DNA of 12,847 nucleotides from Eubacterium sp. (GCA_024681495.1 JAILAS010000057.1:1-12847); one strand, 5' to 3'. Shown: positions 1 to 7,143, numbered from the stretch's first letter. Made by a program: numbers and translations. The notes: generated by a model from the letters alone, not told the origin.

Positions 1-1
1 T

Positions 2-1825
2 AGCTGCAAGATGTACCTTAAGTGCGAGCTGCAGGCAATGATGCAGTACACCGGTGCGGTTCACGGCCGTATGCGTGACGTGACAAAGACCACCACCAGA
101 ATCAATACGAACAATCCCATCATCGTTCGCGAGATGGAGCGTTGTATCGCTTGCGGACGTTGTATCCGTGCCTGCAATGACGTTCGTGGCGTAAAGGTTC
201 TGCAGCTTAATAAGACCGCTGCACCCGGCTACGAGTGCTATGTGGGAACCGAGAACGATCTGCCCCTTCAGGATGCGGAGTGCGCTTTCTGCAGCGCCTG
301 CGTAGAAGTCTGTCCTACGGGTGCTCTCCAGGATATGGAGGGTGTATTCAGAGCCGACGTTCCCCGTCAGCAGGCTCTTATACCTTGCCAGGTACAGTGC
401 CCGGCTCACACGGACATTCCCGAGTATATTCGTCTCGTTAAAGAGGGTAAGAACGCTGAGGCTTGTGCCGTTATCCACGAGAAGCTTACATTCCCCCATT
501 CGCTGGGTCTTGTTTGCGTTCGTTCCTGTGAGTCACAGTGTAAGAGGACTCACCTCAACGATCCTCTTTCGATCAGAAACCTTAAGAGATATGCCTGCGA
601 GCACGACGATCAGCAGATTTGGAAGAAGAATCTCAAGCACCTCGATCCCACGGGCAAGAAGGTTGCAGTTATCGGCGGCGGCCCCTGCGGCATGACCACA
701 GCTTACTATCTCGCTAAGCAGGGCCACGATGTGACCGTATATGAGCGAAACGAGAAGGCAGGCGGTTATCTGCAGTATGGTATCCCCATGTACAGACTTC
801 CCAGAGAGGTCGTTCAGGGCGAGGTTCAGGACATCCTCGATCAGGGTGTGACCCTCAAGACCGGCTGCGAAGTTACCAACGTTAATGATATTAAGAAAGA
901 CTACGATGCAGTCGTACTTACGATGGGTACCATCGGCGGTAAGCAGGCTGTAATCCAGGGCCGCGAGATCGGACACTCCACGACGGCAGTTGAGTTCCTT
1001 CACGGAGTATCGGCCGGCACTCCCGACCCCAACGTATTCGAAGGCGCCAAGGTCATCGTCCTCGGTGGTGGTAATGTGGCATTCGATGCCGCCCGTACCT
1101 CTGCTAAGATGGGCGCTAAGGTTTCCATGTTCTGTCTCGAGGCACGTGATGTGATGCTCGCAGACGACGAGGAGATCGATGGAGCTATCGAGGAGGGCGT
1201 AGAGCTTCATGATTCTACTACCAACCTTGAGATCCTCGGAACCGAGGAGAAGCTCGAAGGCCTCAGATATGCGGATATTACCGGATTCAAGTTCGGCCCC
1301 AACGGCCTCGAGGCAGACATCATCGAGGGTTCGGAGAAGGTCGAGCCCGGTGACTACATCATCTATGCTATGGGTCAGAAGGCGGTTATCCCCGATACCT
1401 TTGGCATCGAAGTAAACAAATTCGGATTCCCCGTAATGAAGGAGGGCACCGTTCACGAGACAGTTCAGGAGGGCATCTTCGCCGCCGGAGACTGCATCAC
1501 CGGTACCAAGTCCGTAGTTCTTGCTGTTGCAGGCGGCCGCGAGGTTGCTTCCGACGTCGACAAGTACCTCGGAGGAGACGGTGACATCGATGAGGTTCTT
1601 TACGAGAGAGCTCCTCACGAGCCCGAGATCGGACGTCGCGTAGGCTTTAATAAGGCCGAGCGCGAGGAGCTCGAGATTACAGATATCTCTGAGCGCGCCC
1701 GCAGCATTACCAATCCTGTTGATAAGGGCTTCACCTGCGATCAGTCCAAGTGCGAGGCAGAGAGATGCCTGCAGTGCGACCTTCGCTGCGACTTCGAGAA
1801 GCCTAAGATGTGGACAGAGTTTTAA
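2..1825 (+). CDS. NuoG/HydA-like iron-sulfur N-terminus fused to GltD/NfnB-like flavin NAD(P)H oxidoreductase (5' partial)
   Basis: The frame is open to the left edge, so the gene starts outside the window. The ATG at 11 is internal: the codons before it give a Cys, making C-x5-C followed by ELQ, the end of the His-Cys box of NuoG and [FeFe]-hydrogenase N-termini. Numbering from that ATG, two [4Fe-4S] ferredoxin motifs follow (C45/48/51/55 and C91/94/97/101). Next comes the GltD-type cysteine region (C126, C130, C169, C173, C177), an FAD-binding GGGPCG near 222, an NAD(P)-binding GGGNVA near 352, a second FAD motif AAGDC at 491 and a Cys-rich C-terminus (C576-C593). The protein should be cytoplasmic and pass electrons between NAD(P)H and ferredoxin-like centres. 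The layout resembles the NfnB-like subunit of Stn-type bifurcating transhydrogenases, with partners expected upstream. The precise substrate pair is inference; a glutamate synthase small-subunit role is less likely given the NuoG-like part. Confidence 0.85.
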   Translation, partial: SCKMYLKCELQAMMQYTGAVHGRMRDVTKTTTRINTNNPIIVREMERCIACGRCIRACNDVRGVKVLQLNKTAAPGYECYVGTENDLPLQDAECAFCSACVEVCPTGALQDMEGVFRADVPRQQALIPCQVQCPAHTDIPEYIRLVKEGKNAEACAVIHEKLTFPHSLGLVCVRSCESQCKRTHLNDPLSIRNLKRYACEHDDQQIWKKNLKHLDPTGKKVAVIGGGPCGMTTAYYLAKQGHDVTVYERNEKAGGYLQYGIPMYRLPREVVQGEVQDILDQGVTLKTGCEVTNVNDIKKDYDAVVLTMGTIGGKQAVIQGREIGHSTTAVEFLHGVSAGTPDPNVFEGAKVIVLGGGNVAFDAARTSAKMGAKVSMFCLEARDVMLADDEEIDGAIEEGVELHDSTTNLEILGTEEKLEGLRYADITGFKFGPNGLEADIIEGSEKVEPGDYIIYAMGQKAVIPDTFGIEVNKFGFPVMKEGTVHETVQEGIFAAGDCITGTKSVVLAVAGGREVASDVDKYLGGDGDIDEVLYERAPHEPEIGRRVGFNKAEREELEITDISERARSITNPVDKGFTCDQSKCEAERCLQCDLRCDFEKPKMWTEF

Positions 1826-1927
1826 TTCAGTCGGAAATATATTTGACTGAGCTTAGGCTCGAAGATTGTTCCATAGACGTTTGTATATGAACCGGAATTA
1901 TCATATATCCATTTTTAGGAGGATACC

Positions 1928-2593
1928 ATGGATAGAATTTGTCAAGTAACAGATGATGAGTTGAAAGAGCTCGTCGCAATGGCTGAAAGAGCCGGTACAG
2001 ATGAGGAGGTTTGTCCCGTCGAGACTGCATACCTTATTGCGGAGAGGACTCTCGCCCGCACCTGCGGAAAGGGAGTTATGTGCCGTGACGGTATGAGACA
2101 GGTTTACCTCATTCTCAAGGATTTCGTCGATGGCCGCGGTAAGGGCGAGGACGATATCGAGATGCTTAAAGAGATCCTGGGTGTTATTGAGGAGGTTGCT
2201 GACTGCGATCTTTCATATACCGCAGTTACCACCATTCTCAGCCTCATGAACAATTACTCGGATGAGTTTGATGCTCACGTTAAGAGGAAGAGCTGTAAGA
2301 AGCTCATCTGCCCCGGATGCCATACAGTACATATCGATGCTGCGAAGTGCCAGGGATCGGGTGCCTGCGTAAAGGTTTGCCAGTTCAACGCTATCAAGAG
2401 CAAGGAAGGGTGCTTTTCTGTTATTGATCAGTCGAAGTGCACCAGCTGTAACGCTTGTATCTCCGTATGTCCCAACGGCGCTATTAAGGGCGCGGGTGCT
2501 GTTAAGCCCCAGGGCCCCACGGAGCCCGCTCCTGTTGGATCGTTTGGTGCCGGCGGCGGAGAAGGCGGCGGAAGAAGACGTCGCAGAGGCTAA
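1928..2593 (+). CDS. Stand-alone NuoF/HydB C-terminal-like iron-sulfur protein with ferredoxin domain
   Basis: This 221-residue protein matches only the C-terminal part of NuoF/HydB: a helical NADH_4Fe-4S-type domain (about 30-118) and a two-motif ferredoxin domain (about 135-187). No FMN/NADH-binding domain precedes it. The start is set by AGGAGG at 1917-1922, five bases from the ATG. The NuoF pattern C-x2-C-x2-C-x40-C appears as C46, G49, C52 and C93, so the second ligand is missing. The first ferredoxin motif reads C141, S144, C147, C151, again lacking the second Cys, while C171/174/177/181 is complete. Another Cys group sits at 123, 128 and 131. The tail after 188 is Pro/Gly-rich and ends in five Arg and a Gly. 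It lies 102 bases after the flavin oxidoreductase, with only weak hairpins between, so co-transcription is likely. It is probably an electron-transfer subunit of the same complex; the function is inferred. Confidence 0.8.
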   Translation: MDRICQVTDDELKELVAMAERAGTDEEVCPVETAYLIAERTLARTCGKGVMCRDGMRQVYLILKDFVDGRGKGEDDIEMLKEILGVIEEVADCDLSYTAVTTILSLMNNYSDEFDAHVKRKSCKKLICPGCHTVHIDAAKCQGSGACVKVCQFNAIKSKEGCFSVIDQSKCTSCNACISVCPNGAIKGAGAVKPQGPTEPAPVGSFGAGGGEGGGRRRRRG

Positions 2594-2671
2594 GCGAAAG
2601 CTTTGCACTCGCAAAGATGGCCGTATTTCGGCAAGTTTATCAGAGCGGCCGTCATTGTATTCTGAAACGAT

Positions 2672-2707
2672 GAGTCGCGTGGATGGATTTCCACGCGGCT
2701 CTTTTTG
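2672..2707 (+). terminator. Intrinsic terminator of the redox operon
   Basis: A 12-bp stem (GAGTCGCGTGGA at 2672-2683 with TCCACGCGGCTC at 2690-2701, one G-U pair) closes a 6-base loop and is followed directly by five T at 2702-2706. This is a classic Rho-independent terminator about 80 bases after the stop codon. The 3' UTR before it also holds a small CTTTGC/GCAAAG hairpin (2601-2616) and a GGCCG/CGGCC pairing (2619-2623 with 2646-2650). Confidence 0.9.
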
Positions 2708-2716
2708 TGTTAAAAT
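2688..2716 (+). promoter_or_regulatory. Probable sigma-A promoter for the phosphatase-recU pair, overlapping the terminator
   Basis: TTTCCA (2688-2693, 4/6 to the -35 consensus) lies 17 bases before TAAAAT (2711-2716, 5/6 to the -10 consensus). Transcription would start about 2722-2724, at or next to the ATG of the next gene. The -35 element sits in the terminator's descending arm. The assignment is from spacing and consensus only. Confidence 0.5.
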
Positions 2717-2722
2717 ATATCT

Positions 2723-3376
2723 ATGGAAATTTACATGATAAGACACGGTGAAACGGACTGGAATGCCGCCCGTAAGGTTCAGGGAAGGGTCGATATCCCG
2801 CTTAACGATTACGGCAGGCAGCTGGCTGTTTGGACCGCGGAGGGCCTTCGTAAAGAAGGCATTGTTTTTGACAGGGCTTATTCGAGCCCGCTTATAAGGG
2901 CCAGGGAGACTGCCGAGATCATACTCGAGGGGACCGGAATAGTGCCGGTGATAGACGAAAGGATAATCGAGATCGATTTCGGGGATTTCGACGGCTTCAG
3001 TATTCCCGCTGTGAAAGAAGACGCGAAGTATTCCCGGTTCGCCAGGATTTTCCTCGATCCGTCCTCGTACGAGCCGGTCAACGGCGAGTCCATTCAGGAC
3101 CTCTACGACAGGGCCCGTGACTTCGTAGAAAACGAGCTCTATCCTCAGAGGAGTCTCGATGATACCGTGCTGGTGGCCGCCCACGGCGCCATGATCCGCG
3201 GCTTGCTTAACGTCATCGACGACGTACCCATTGAGGCGTTTTGGAAGAAGAAGCAGGCGAATTGCTCGGTCAACCGGGTGCACCTGGACGAGGACGGCTT
3301 TAAGATTGTGTACGAGAGTAAGCTCTTTTACGAAGAAAAGGAACCTTATGTAAACCCGTCCGAAGGGAACAGATAG
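2723..3376 (+). CDS. Histidine phosphatase (phosphoglycerate mutase-like) family protein
   Basis: This is a 217-residue cytoplasmic enzyme of the histidine phosphatase superfamily, which removes phosphate from small molecules through a phospho-histidine intermediate. The family core is present: RHGET at 7-11 with nucleophile H8, a phosphate-binding Arg around 59 in SSPLIRARETA, acidic E83 and the second catalytic HG at 154-155. The length fits the family. The ATG at 2723 has no Shine-Dalgarno in front and lies just after a -10 element, so it may be translated from a leaderless mRNA. A start at the second Met (residue 5) would cut the first beta-strand. recU follows with no gap. The substrate cannot be read from the sequence; alternatives include alpha-ribazole phosphatase or a general sugar-phosphate phosphatase. 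Confidence 0.88.
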   Translation: MEIYMIRHGETDWNAARKVQGRVDIPLNDYGRQLAVWTAEGLRKEGIVFDRAYSSPLIRARETAEIILEGTGIVPVIDERIIEIDFGDFDGFSIPAVKEDAKYSRFARIFLDPSSYEPVNGESIQDLYDRARDFVENELYPQRSLDDTVLVAAHGAMIRGLLNVIDDVPIEAFWKKKQANCSVNRVHLDEDGFKIVYESKLFYEEKEPYVNPSEGNR

Positions 3377-3913
3377 ATGGCGATGTTCAATTCGAGGGGC
3401 CTTAGGGGATCGGCCCTGGAGGACCTCATCAATAACACAAACGAGCGTTATCGCAAGGACGGGCTTGCCCTGGTCCAGAAGATTCCCACGCCAATCACGC
3501 CCATAGATATCGACCACAGCACCAGCAGGATTACGCTTGCTTACTTCGATAAGAAGAGTACAGTCGACTACATTGGTGCCGTGCAGGGCATACCTGTGGC
3601 ATTTGACGCGAAGGAGTGCAAGGAGGATACCTTCCCGCTCTCCAATATCCACGCACATCAGATGCGGTTTATGGACGAGTTCGAGAAGCAGGAGGGAATT
3701 GCATTCTTTCTGCTGTATTTCTCGAGCCACGAGAGGTTCTATTATCTCAGATACGATGAGGCGCGCACATTCTGGGAGCGCATGGAGAACGGAGGGCGTA
3801 AGAGTTTCCGGAGAGACGAGCTGGACGAAGATTTCTTCTTTGATTCGCCCAACGGGCTCTGGGTGCCGTATTTGCCCATGATACAGAAGGATCTGGACGC
3901 GAGAAAAGAATGA
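3377..3913 (+). CDS. recU: Holliday junction resolvase RecU
   Basis: This 178-residue protein resembles RecU, the Firmicute endonuclease that resolves four-way DNA junctions during recombination and chromosome segregation. It has the N-terminal SRGLRGSALEDLI segment (6-18) and the nuclease core STVDY (61-65) followed by FDAKE (76-80). The spacing D64-D77-x-K79 matches B. subtilis RecU D88-E101-x-K103, with Asp replacing Glu. Further family features are FPLSNIHAHQ (86-95) and a C-terminal WVPYL segment. The ATG begins on the base after the phosphatase stop; GAAGGGAA at 3362-3369 supplies the ribosome-binding site. The two genes therefore form one unit. RecU is often found beside a penicillin-binding protein gene in Firmicutes, which is not the case here. 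There is no clear terminator between its stop and the his promoter. Confidence 0.85.
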   Translation: MAMFNSRGLRGSALEDLINNTNERYRKDGLALVQKIPTPITPIDIDHSTSRITLAYFDKKSTVDYIGAVQGIPVAFDAKECKEDTFPLSNIHAHQMRFMDEFEKQEGIAFFLLYFSSHERFYYLRYDEARTFWERMENGGRKSFRRDELDEDFFFDSPNGLWVPYLPMIQKDLDARKE

Positions 3914-3925
3914 CATAATAACCGG

Positions 3926-3954
3926 TTGACTTTTACTGGGTAGCATGTTAGCAT
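3926..3954 (+). promoter_or_regulatory. Histidine operon promoter with extended -10
   Basis: TTGACT at 3926-3931 (5/6 to consensus) is followed after 17 bases by TAGCAT at 3949-3954, preceded by TGT, which gives the extended -10 TGn motif. The start of transcription would be near 3961, leaving a leader of about 60 bases before hisZ. That is too short for a T-box, so regulation at the DNA level is likely. Confidence 0.7.
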
Positions 3955-3975
3955 GGTAGCAAGTTACCACGCTAA
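3940..3975 (+). promoter_or_regulatory. Tandem 8-bp operator array / inverted repeat over the his promoter
   Basis: Four consecutive octamers are in register: GTAGCATG (3940-3947), TTAGCATG (3948-3955), GTAGCAAG (3956-3963) and TTACCACG (3964-3971), followed by CTAA. The same DNA contains an 11-bp inverted repeat with one mismatch: TTAGCATGGTA (3948-3958) against TACCACGCTAA (3965-3975), spacer 6. The array covers the -10 element and the predicted start site, so bound protein would block transcription. E. coli TrpR binds tandemly at 8-bp steps, and Firmicutes carry a TrpR-family regulator (YerC/HisR) linked to his genes. That this is its operator is inference. Confidence 0.6.
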
Positions 3976-3985
3976 AGTGTTTATA

Positions 3986-4000
3986 CCCGGCCCGGCCGGG
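3986..4000 (+). other. GC-rich hairpin in the hisZ 5' leader
   Basis: CCCGGC (3986-3991) and GCCGGG (3995-4000) form a perfect 6-bp stem with a CCG loop. It lies about 25 bases into the predicted transcript and 11 bases before the hisZ ribosome-binding site. No T-run follows, so it is not a terminator. It may protect the mRNA 5' end; that role is inferred. Confidence 0.4.
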
Positions 4001-4023
4001 AATATCATTTGAAAGGACATTTT

Positions 4024-5139
4024 ATGAGTGACATGATATTGCACACCCCCGATGGTGTCAGGGACATTTACAACGGCGAGTGTGAGAAAAAGCTTATACT
4101 GGAGGACCGTCTCTTCAACGTAATCAGGAGATACGGTTACTCGCCCATAGAGACCCCTTCCTTCGAATTCTTCGACGTCTTTGGAAAGGAGATCGGCACA
4201 ACGCCCTCGAAGGACCTTTACAAATTCTTCGACAGGGACGGAAACACGCTCGTCCTTCGCCCGGACATCACGCCTTCTGTGGCACGCTCCTACGCGAAGT
4301 ACTTTATGGATGAGAAGGAGCCCGTCAGGCTCTGCTATAAGGGAAACACATTTACCAACCACTCTGACTTCCAGGGAAACCTAAAGGAGACGACTCAACT
4401 TGGTGCTGAGCTTATTGCCGACGATTCGGTGGCGGCTGACGCCGAGGTAATCGCACTTACCGTTGACTGCTTTAAGTCTGCGGGTCTCACCGATTTCCAA
4501 ATCAGCGTAGGTAACACCGCGTTCTTCAGGGCCATCTGCCAGGAGGCGTCCATCGACGAGGAGCACGAGAATCTCATCAGGGATTATATCTGCTCCAAAA
4601 ACTTCTTCGTCGCCTGCGAGGTGTTGAAAGGCCTTGGAGCATCTGATAGAATCTTAAAGGTTTTCGACGAGCTTCCCTACCTTACGGGTCAGCAGGACAT
4701 GCTCGAGCGTGCCCTCCCCGTCGTGGAGGGCAATCCGGACGCAGTCGAGGCCATTAACCGCCTCAAGAGGCTGTATGAGCTTCTTGAAAGCTATGGATGC
4801 GGGGCCTACGTTTCGTTCGACCTCGGTCTGCTCAGTAAGTTCGATTACTACACGGGCATTATCTTCGACGGATACACCCTCGGCAGCGGACAGGCCGTCG
4901 CCAAGGGAGGCAGATATGACAGCCTTATTTCCTTCTTTGGAAAGGACGCTCCCGCGGTCGGATGCGTAGTAATGCTCGACCAGCTTCAGGCGGCATTGAG
5001 ACGACAGAAGATTGAGATTGCCGTCGAGGAGGAACCCAGGATAATTAACTACGTCGAGGGCGAGGAGGAGACCGCCATCAGGGAGGCCGTCAATCTGCGC
5101 TCGCAGGGCAAGAAGGTTAAGCTCATCAAGAGCAGATAG
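4024..5139 (+). CDS. hisZ: ATP phosphoribosyltransferase regulatory subunit HisZ
   Basis: HisZ is a catalytically dead relative of histidyl-tRNA synthetase that assembles with short HisG to make active, histidine-sensitive ATP phosphoribosyltransferase. The 371-residue product keeps the class II synthetase fold: TPDGVRDIY at 8-16, motif 2-like VLRPDITPSVAR (77-88), the FDYYTGIIFDGY segment (273-284) and GGRYD (295-299). A full anticodon-binding domain is absent; only about 35 residues follow the core, enriched in charged residues and ending LIKSR. This separates it from true HisS. I chose ATG 4024 because AAAGGA at 4012-4017 lies six bases before it; an in-frame TTG at 4009 would overlap that site. 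It is the first gene after the promoter, with hisG 40 bases downstream, as expected for the HisZG pair. Confidence 0.92.
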   Translation: MSDMILHTPDGVRDIYNGECEKKLILEDRLFNVIRRYGYSPIETPSFEFFDVFGKEIGTTPSKDLYKFFDRDGNTLVLRPDITPSVARSYAKYFMDEKEPVRLCYKGNTFTNHSDFQGNLKETTQLGAELIADDSVAADAEVIALTVDCFKSAGLTDFQISVGNTAFFRAICQEASIDEEHENLIRDYICSKNFFVACEVLKGLGASDRILKVFDELPYLTGQQDMLERALPVVEGNPDAVEAINRLKRLYELLESYGCGAYVSFDLGLLSKFDYYTGIIFDGYTLGSGQAVAKGGRYDSLISFFGKDAPAVGCVVMLDQLQAALRRQKIEIAVEEEPRIINYVEGEEETAIREAVNLRSQGKKVKLIKSR

Positions 5140-5179
5140 TCGAAAGCGTTGTGTTATAACTAACCAGAGGTATGGATAC

Positions 5180-5830
5180 ATGAGATATATTACATTCGCC
5201 CTTACCAAGGGCAGGCTCGCGGATACCACCATGGAGCTCCTCGAGAAGGCGGGCATCACCTGCAGAGAGGTCCTCGATAAGAAGACGCGAAAACTGATAT
5301 TTGTTAACGACGAATTAAAGATGAAGTTCTTCCTCTCCAAGGGTCCCGATGTCCCCACGTATGTGGAGTACGGTGCGGCGGATATCGGAATTGTCGGCAA
5401 GGACACCATAATGGAAGAGGGCAGGAACATCTACGAGGTGCTGGACTTGGGGTTCGGCAAGTGCGACATGTGCGTCTGCGGTCCCAGGGACGCGAAGGAA
5501 CTGCTCTCTCATTACGAGCAGATACGCGTGGCCACGAAGTACCCCGGAATCGCCAGGGATTACTTCAACAACACGAAGAACCAGACCGTGGAGATCATCA
5601 AGCTTAACGGCTCCATCGAGTTGGCGCCCATAGTGGGGCTCTCCGAGGTCATAGTCGACATCGTGGAGACCGGTTCTACGTTGAAGGAGAACAACCTCGT
5701 TGTGCTCGAGAAGATCTGCCCGCTGTCGGCCAGGATGGTGGTCAATCAGGTCAGCATGAGGATGGAAAACGAGAGAATTACGAAAATAATAAAGGACGTA
5801 AGCGACGTTCTTATGAAGGAGAACCAATGA
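5180..5830 (+). CDS. hisG: ATP phosphoribosyltransferase catalytic subunit, short form (HisG_S)
   Basis: HisG joins ATP and PRPP to give phosphoribosyl-ATP, the first and feedback-controlled step of histidine synthesis. At 216 residues this is the short form that lacks the C-terminal regulatory domain and needs HisZ, which is encoded immediately upstream. Visible motifs are ALTKGRL (7-13), the EYGAADIGIVGKD segment (63-75) and the PRPP-binding signature VDIVETGSTLKENN (159-172). The ATG at 5180 is preceded by AGAGG at 5166-5170. The stop overlaps the start of hisD by four bases (ATGA at 5827-5830), which suggests translational coupling. The product is cytoplasmic and expected to form a hetero-octamer with HisZ, as known for the family. 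Confidence 0.95.
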   Translation: MRYITFALTKGRLADTTMELLEKAGITCREVLDKKTRKLIFVNDELKMKFFLSKGPDVPTYVEYGAADIGIVGKDTIMEEGRNIYEVLDLGFGKCDMCVCGPRDAKELLSHYEQIRVATKYPGIARDYFNNTKNQTVEIIKLNGSIELAPIVGLSEVIVDIVETGSTLKENNLVVLEKICPLSARMVVNQVSMRMENERITKIIKDVSDVLMKENQ

Positions 5831-7119
5831 AGATAGAAAGACTTACCGCACAGACAAAGACAGAGATTTTGGAGACGTTATCGAAGAGGTCTTCATCGTC
5901 TTTCACGGAGCAGGAAGAGGCGGTTGCTCAGATTATTGCCAATGTCAGAAAAAACGGAGACAAGGCGATATTCGAATACGAAAAGGCGTTTGATAAAGCG
6001 GACTTAAATGCCGATAATATACGTGTGACCGAAGAGGAGATTAAGGCCGCATACGAGAAGGTAGATCCCGAGCTCGTAGAGATCATGAGAAGGGCGCTAG
6101 TGAACATTCGCGAGTACCACGAGAAGCAGGTTCGCCAGAGCTTCTTTATGACCAGGCCCGACGGCTCCATACTCGGGCAGAGGATTACTCCGCTCGAGAG
6201 GGTAGGTGTTTATGTGCCCGGCGGAAAGGCTGCCTATCCTTCGAGCGTGCTTATGAATATCGTGCCCGCCAAGGTGGCCGGCGTTCCCAACGTGGTTATG
6301 TGTACTCCTCCCTCGGCGGATGGTACCATCACGCCCACTACATTGGTGGCCGCGTGCGAAGCCGGGGCCGACGAGATATATAAGGTGGGTGGCGCTCAGG
6401 CCGTTGCCGCCATGGCGTACGGTACCGAGTCCATAAAGAGGACCGATAAGATCACCGGACCCGGAAACATATTCGTGGCTCTCGCTAAGAAGGCCGTGTA
6501 CGGACAGGTCAGCATTGACTCTGTGGCGGGGCCCTCGGAGATTCTGATACTCGCCGATGAGACCGCCAATCCCGCGTATGTCGCCGCCGACCTCCTGAGC
6601 CAGGCCGAGCACGATGAGATGGCCAGCGCCATCCTCGTTACGACCAGTGAGGAGCTGGCAGAGCAGGTTTCCGCGAAGGTTGATGAGTTTACCGCCAGGC
6701 TCGAGCGAAAGGAAATCATTCAGAAGTCCATCGACAGCTACGGTCACATCCTCGTGGCAGGATCGAGGGACGAGGCGTTCGACCTCGTTAACGAGATCGC
6801 TTCCGAGCACCTCGAGATAGTCACTACTAACCCTGCTGCCGATATGACGAGGGTTAAGAACGCGGGCGCCATATTCCTGGGCACCTATAGCTGTGAGCCT
6901 CTTGGCGACTACTTCGCCGGGCCCAATCACGTGCTGCCCACGAACGGTACGGCCAGGTTCTTCTCGCCGCTTTCTGTCGATGACTTCATCAAGAAGTCCA
7001 GCGTCATTTCGTGTTCGGAGGAGGCGCTTAGGGGGATGGCCGATGACATTGTATCGTTCGCCGAGGCCGAGGGGCTTACGGCTCACGCGAATTCTATAAA
7101 GGTTAGGTTCGAATACTAA
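5827..7119 (+). CDS. hisD: Histidinol dehydrogenase HisD
   Basis: HisD is the zinc-dependent, NAD-linked enzyme that oxidises L-histidinol to L-histidine in two steps, the last reactions of the pathway. The 430-residue length is standard. The key residues fall at nearly the E. coli positions: Q259 and H262 in SQAEHDEM (zinc), E327 and H328 in SEHLE (general base pair), D361 in GDYFAGPNH and H420 near the C-terminus (zinc). The GPGNIFVALAKK segment (211-222) and AGPSEILILAD (234-244) are also typical. Its ATG lies inside the hisG stop region, so it is coupled to hisG. A 24-base gap containing a strong ribosome-binding site separates it from hisB. Nothing looks degenerate. Confidence 0.97.
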   Translation: MKIERLTAQTKTEILETLSKRSSSSFTEQEEAVAQIIANVRKNGDKAIFEYEKAFDKADLNADNIRVTEEEIKAAYEKVDPELVEIMRRALVNIREYHEKQVRQSFFMTRPDGSILGQRITPLERVGVYVPGGKAAYPSSVLMNIVPAKVAGVPNVVMCTPPSADGTITPTTLVAACEAGADEIYKVGGAQAVAAMAYGTESIKRTDKITGPGNIFVALAKKAVYGQVSIDSVAGPSEILILADETANPAYVAADLLSQAEHDEMASAILVTTSEELAEQVSAKVDEFTARLERKEIIQKSIDSYGHILVAGSRDEAFDLVNEIASEHLEIVTTNPAADMTRVKNAGAIFLGTYSCEPLGDYFAGPNHVLPTNGTARFFSPLSVDDFIKKSSVISCSEEALRGMADDIVSFAEAEGLTAHANSIKVRFEY

Positions 7120-7143
7120 AATCCTTCAGGAGGGAGTTATTTT

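Noticed and set aside
1827..1860. Terminator between the flavin oxidoreductase and the NuoF-tail gene
   Set aside because: The TCAGTC/GACTGA and GAGC/GCTC pairings are short, mutually exclusive and not followed by a T-run.
2424..2738. Alternative + frame giving a different C-terminus (Ala/Glu/Lys-rich) to the NuoF-tail protein through a frameshift
   Set aside because: The frame runs through the terminator and into the next gene, and there is no direct sign of an indel; the Gly/Arg tail in the main frame ends at a normal stop.
2723..3376. The phosphatase as the missing histidinol-phosphatase
   Set aside because: The known bacterial enzymes for this step belong to the PHP, HAD and inositol-monophosphatase families; proximity alone is weak, and it has its own promoter and partner recU.
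2213..3970. Long open frame on the - strand (585 codons), with similar ones at 533-1618, 6097-7086 and 7728-8948
   Set aside because: They lie opposite clearly recognised genes, show no family motifs, lack ribosome-binding sites, and are explained by the codon bias of the + strand genes.
3955..4023. T-box riboswitch for histidine in the hisZ leader
   Set aside because: The leader is only about 60 bases and has no specifier stem, T-box sequence or terminator/antiterminator pair.
4009..4023. TTG start for hisZ at 4009
   Set aside because: It would overlap the AAAGGA ribosome-binding site that fits ATG 4024, and the added residues have no family match.
4009..5139. Histidyl-tRNA synthetase
   Set aside because: No anticodon-binding domain is present, and the gene sits directly before short-form hisG, so HisZ fits better.
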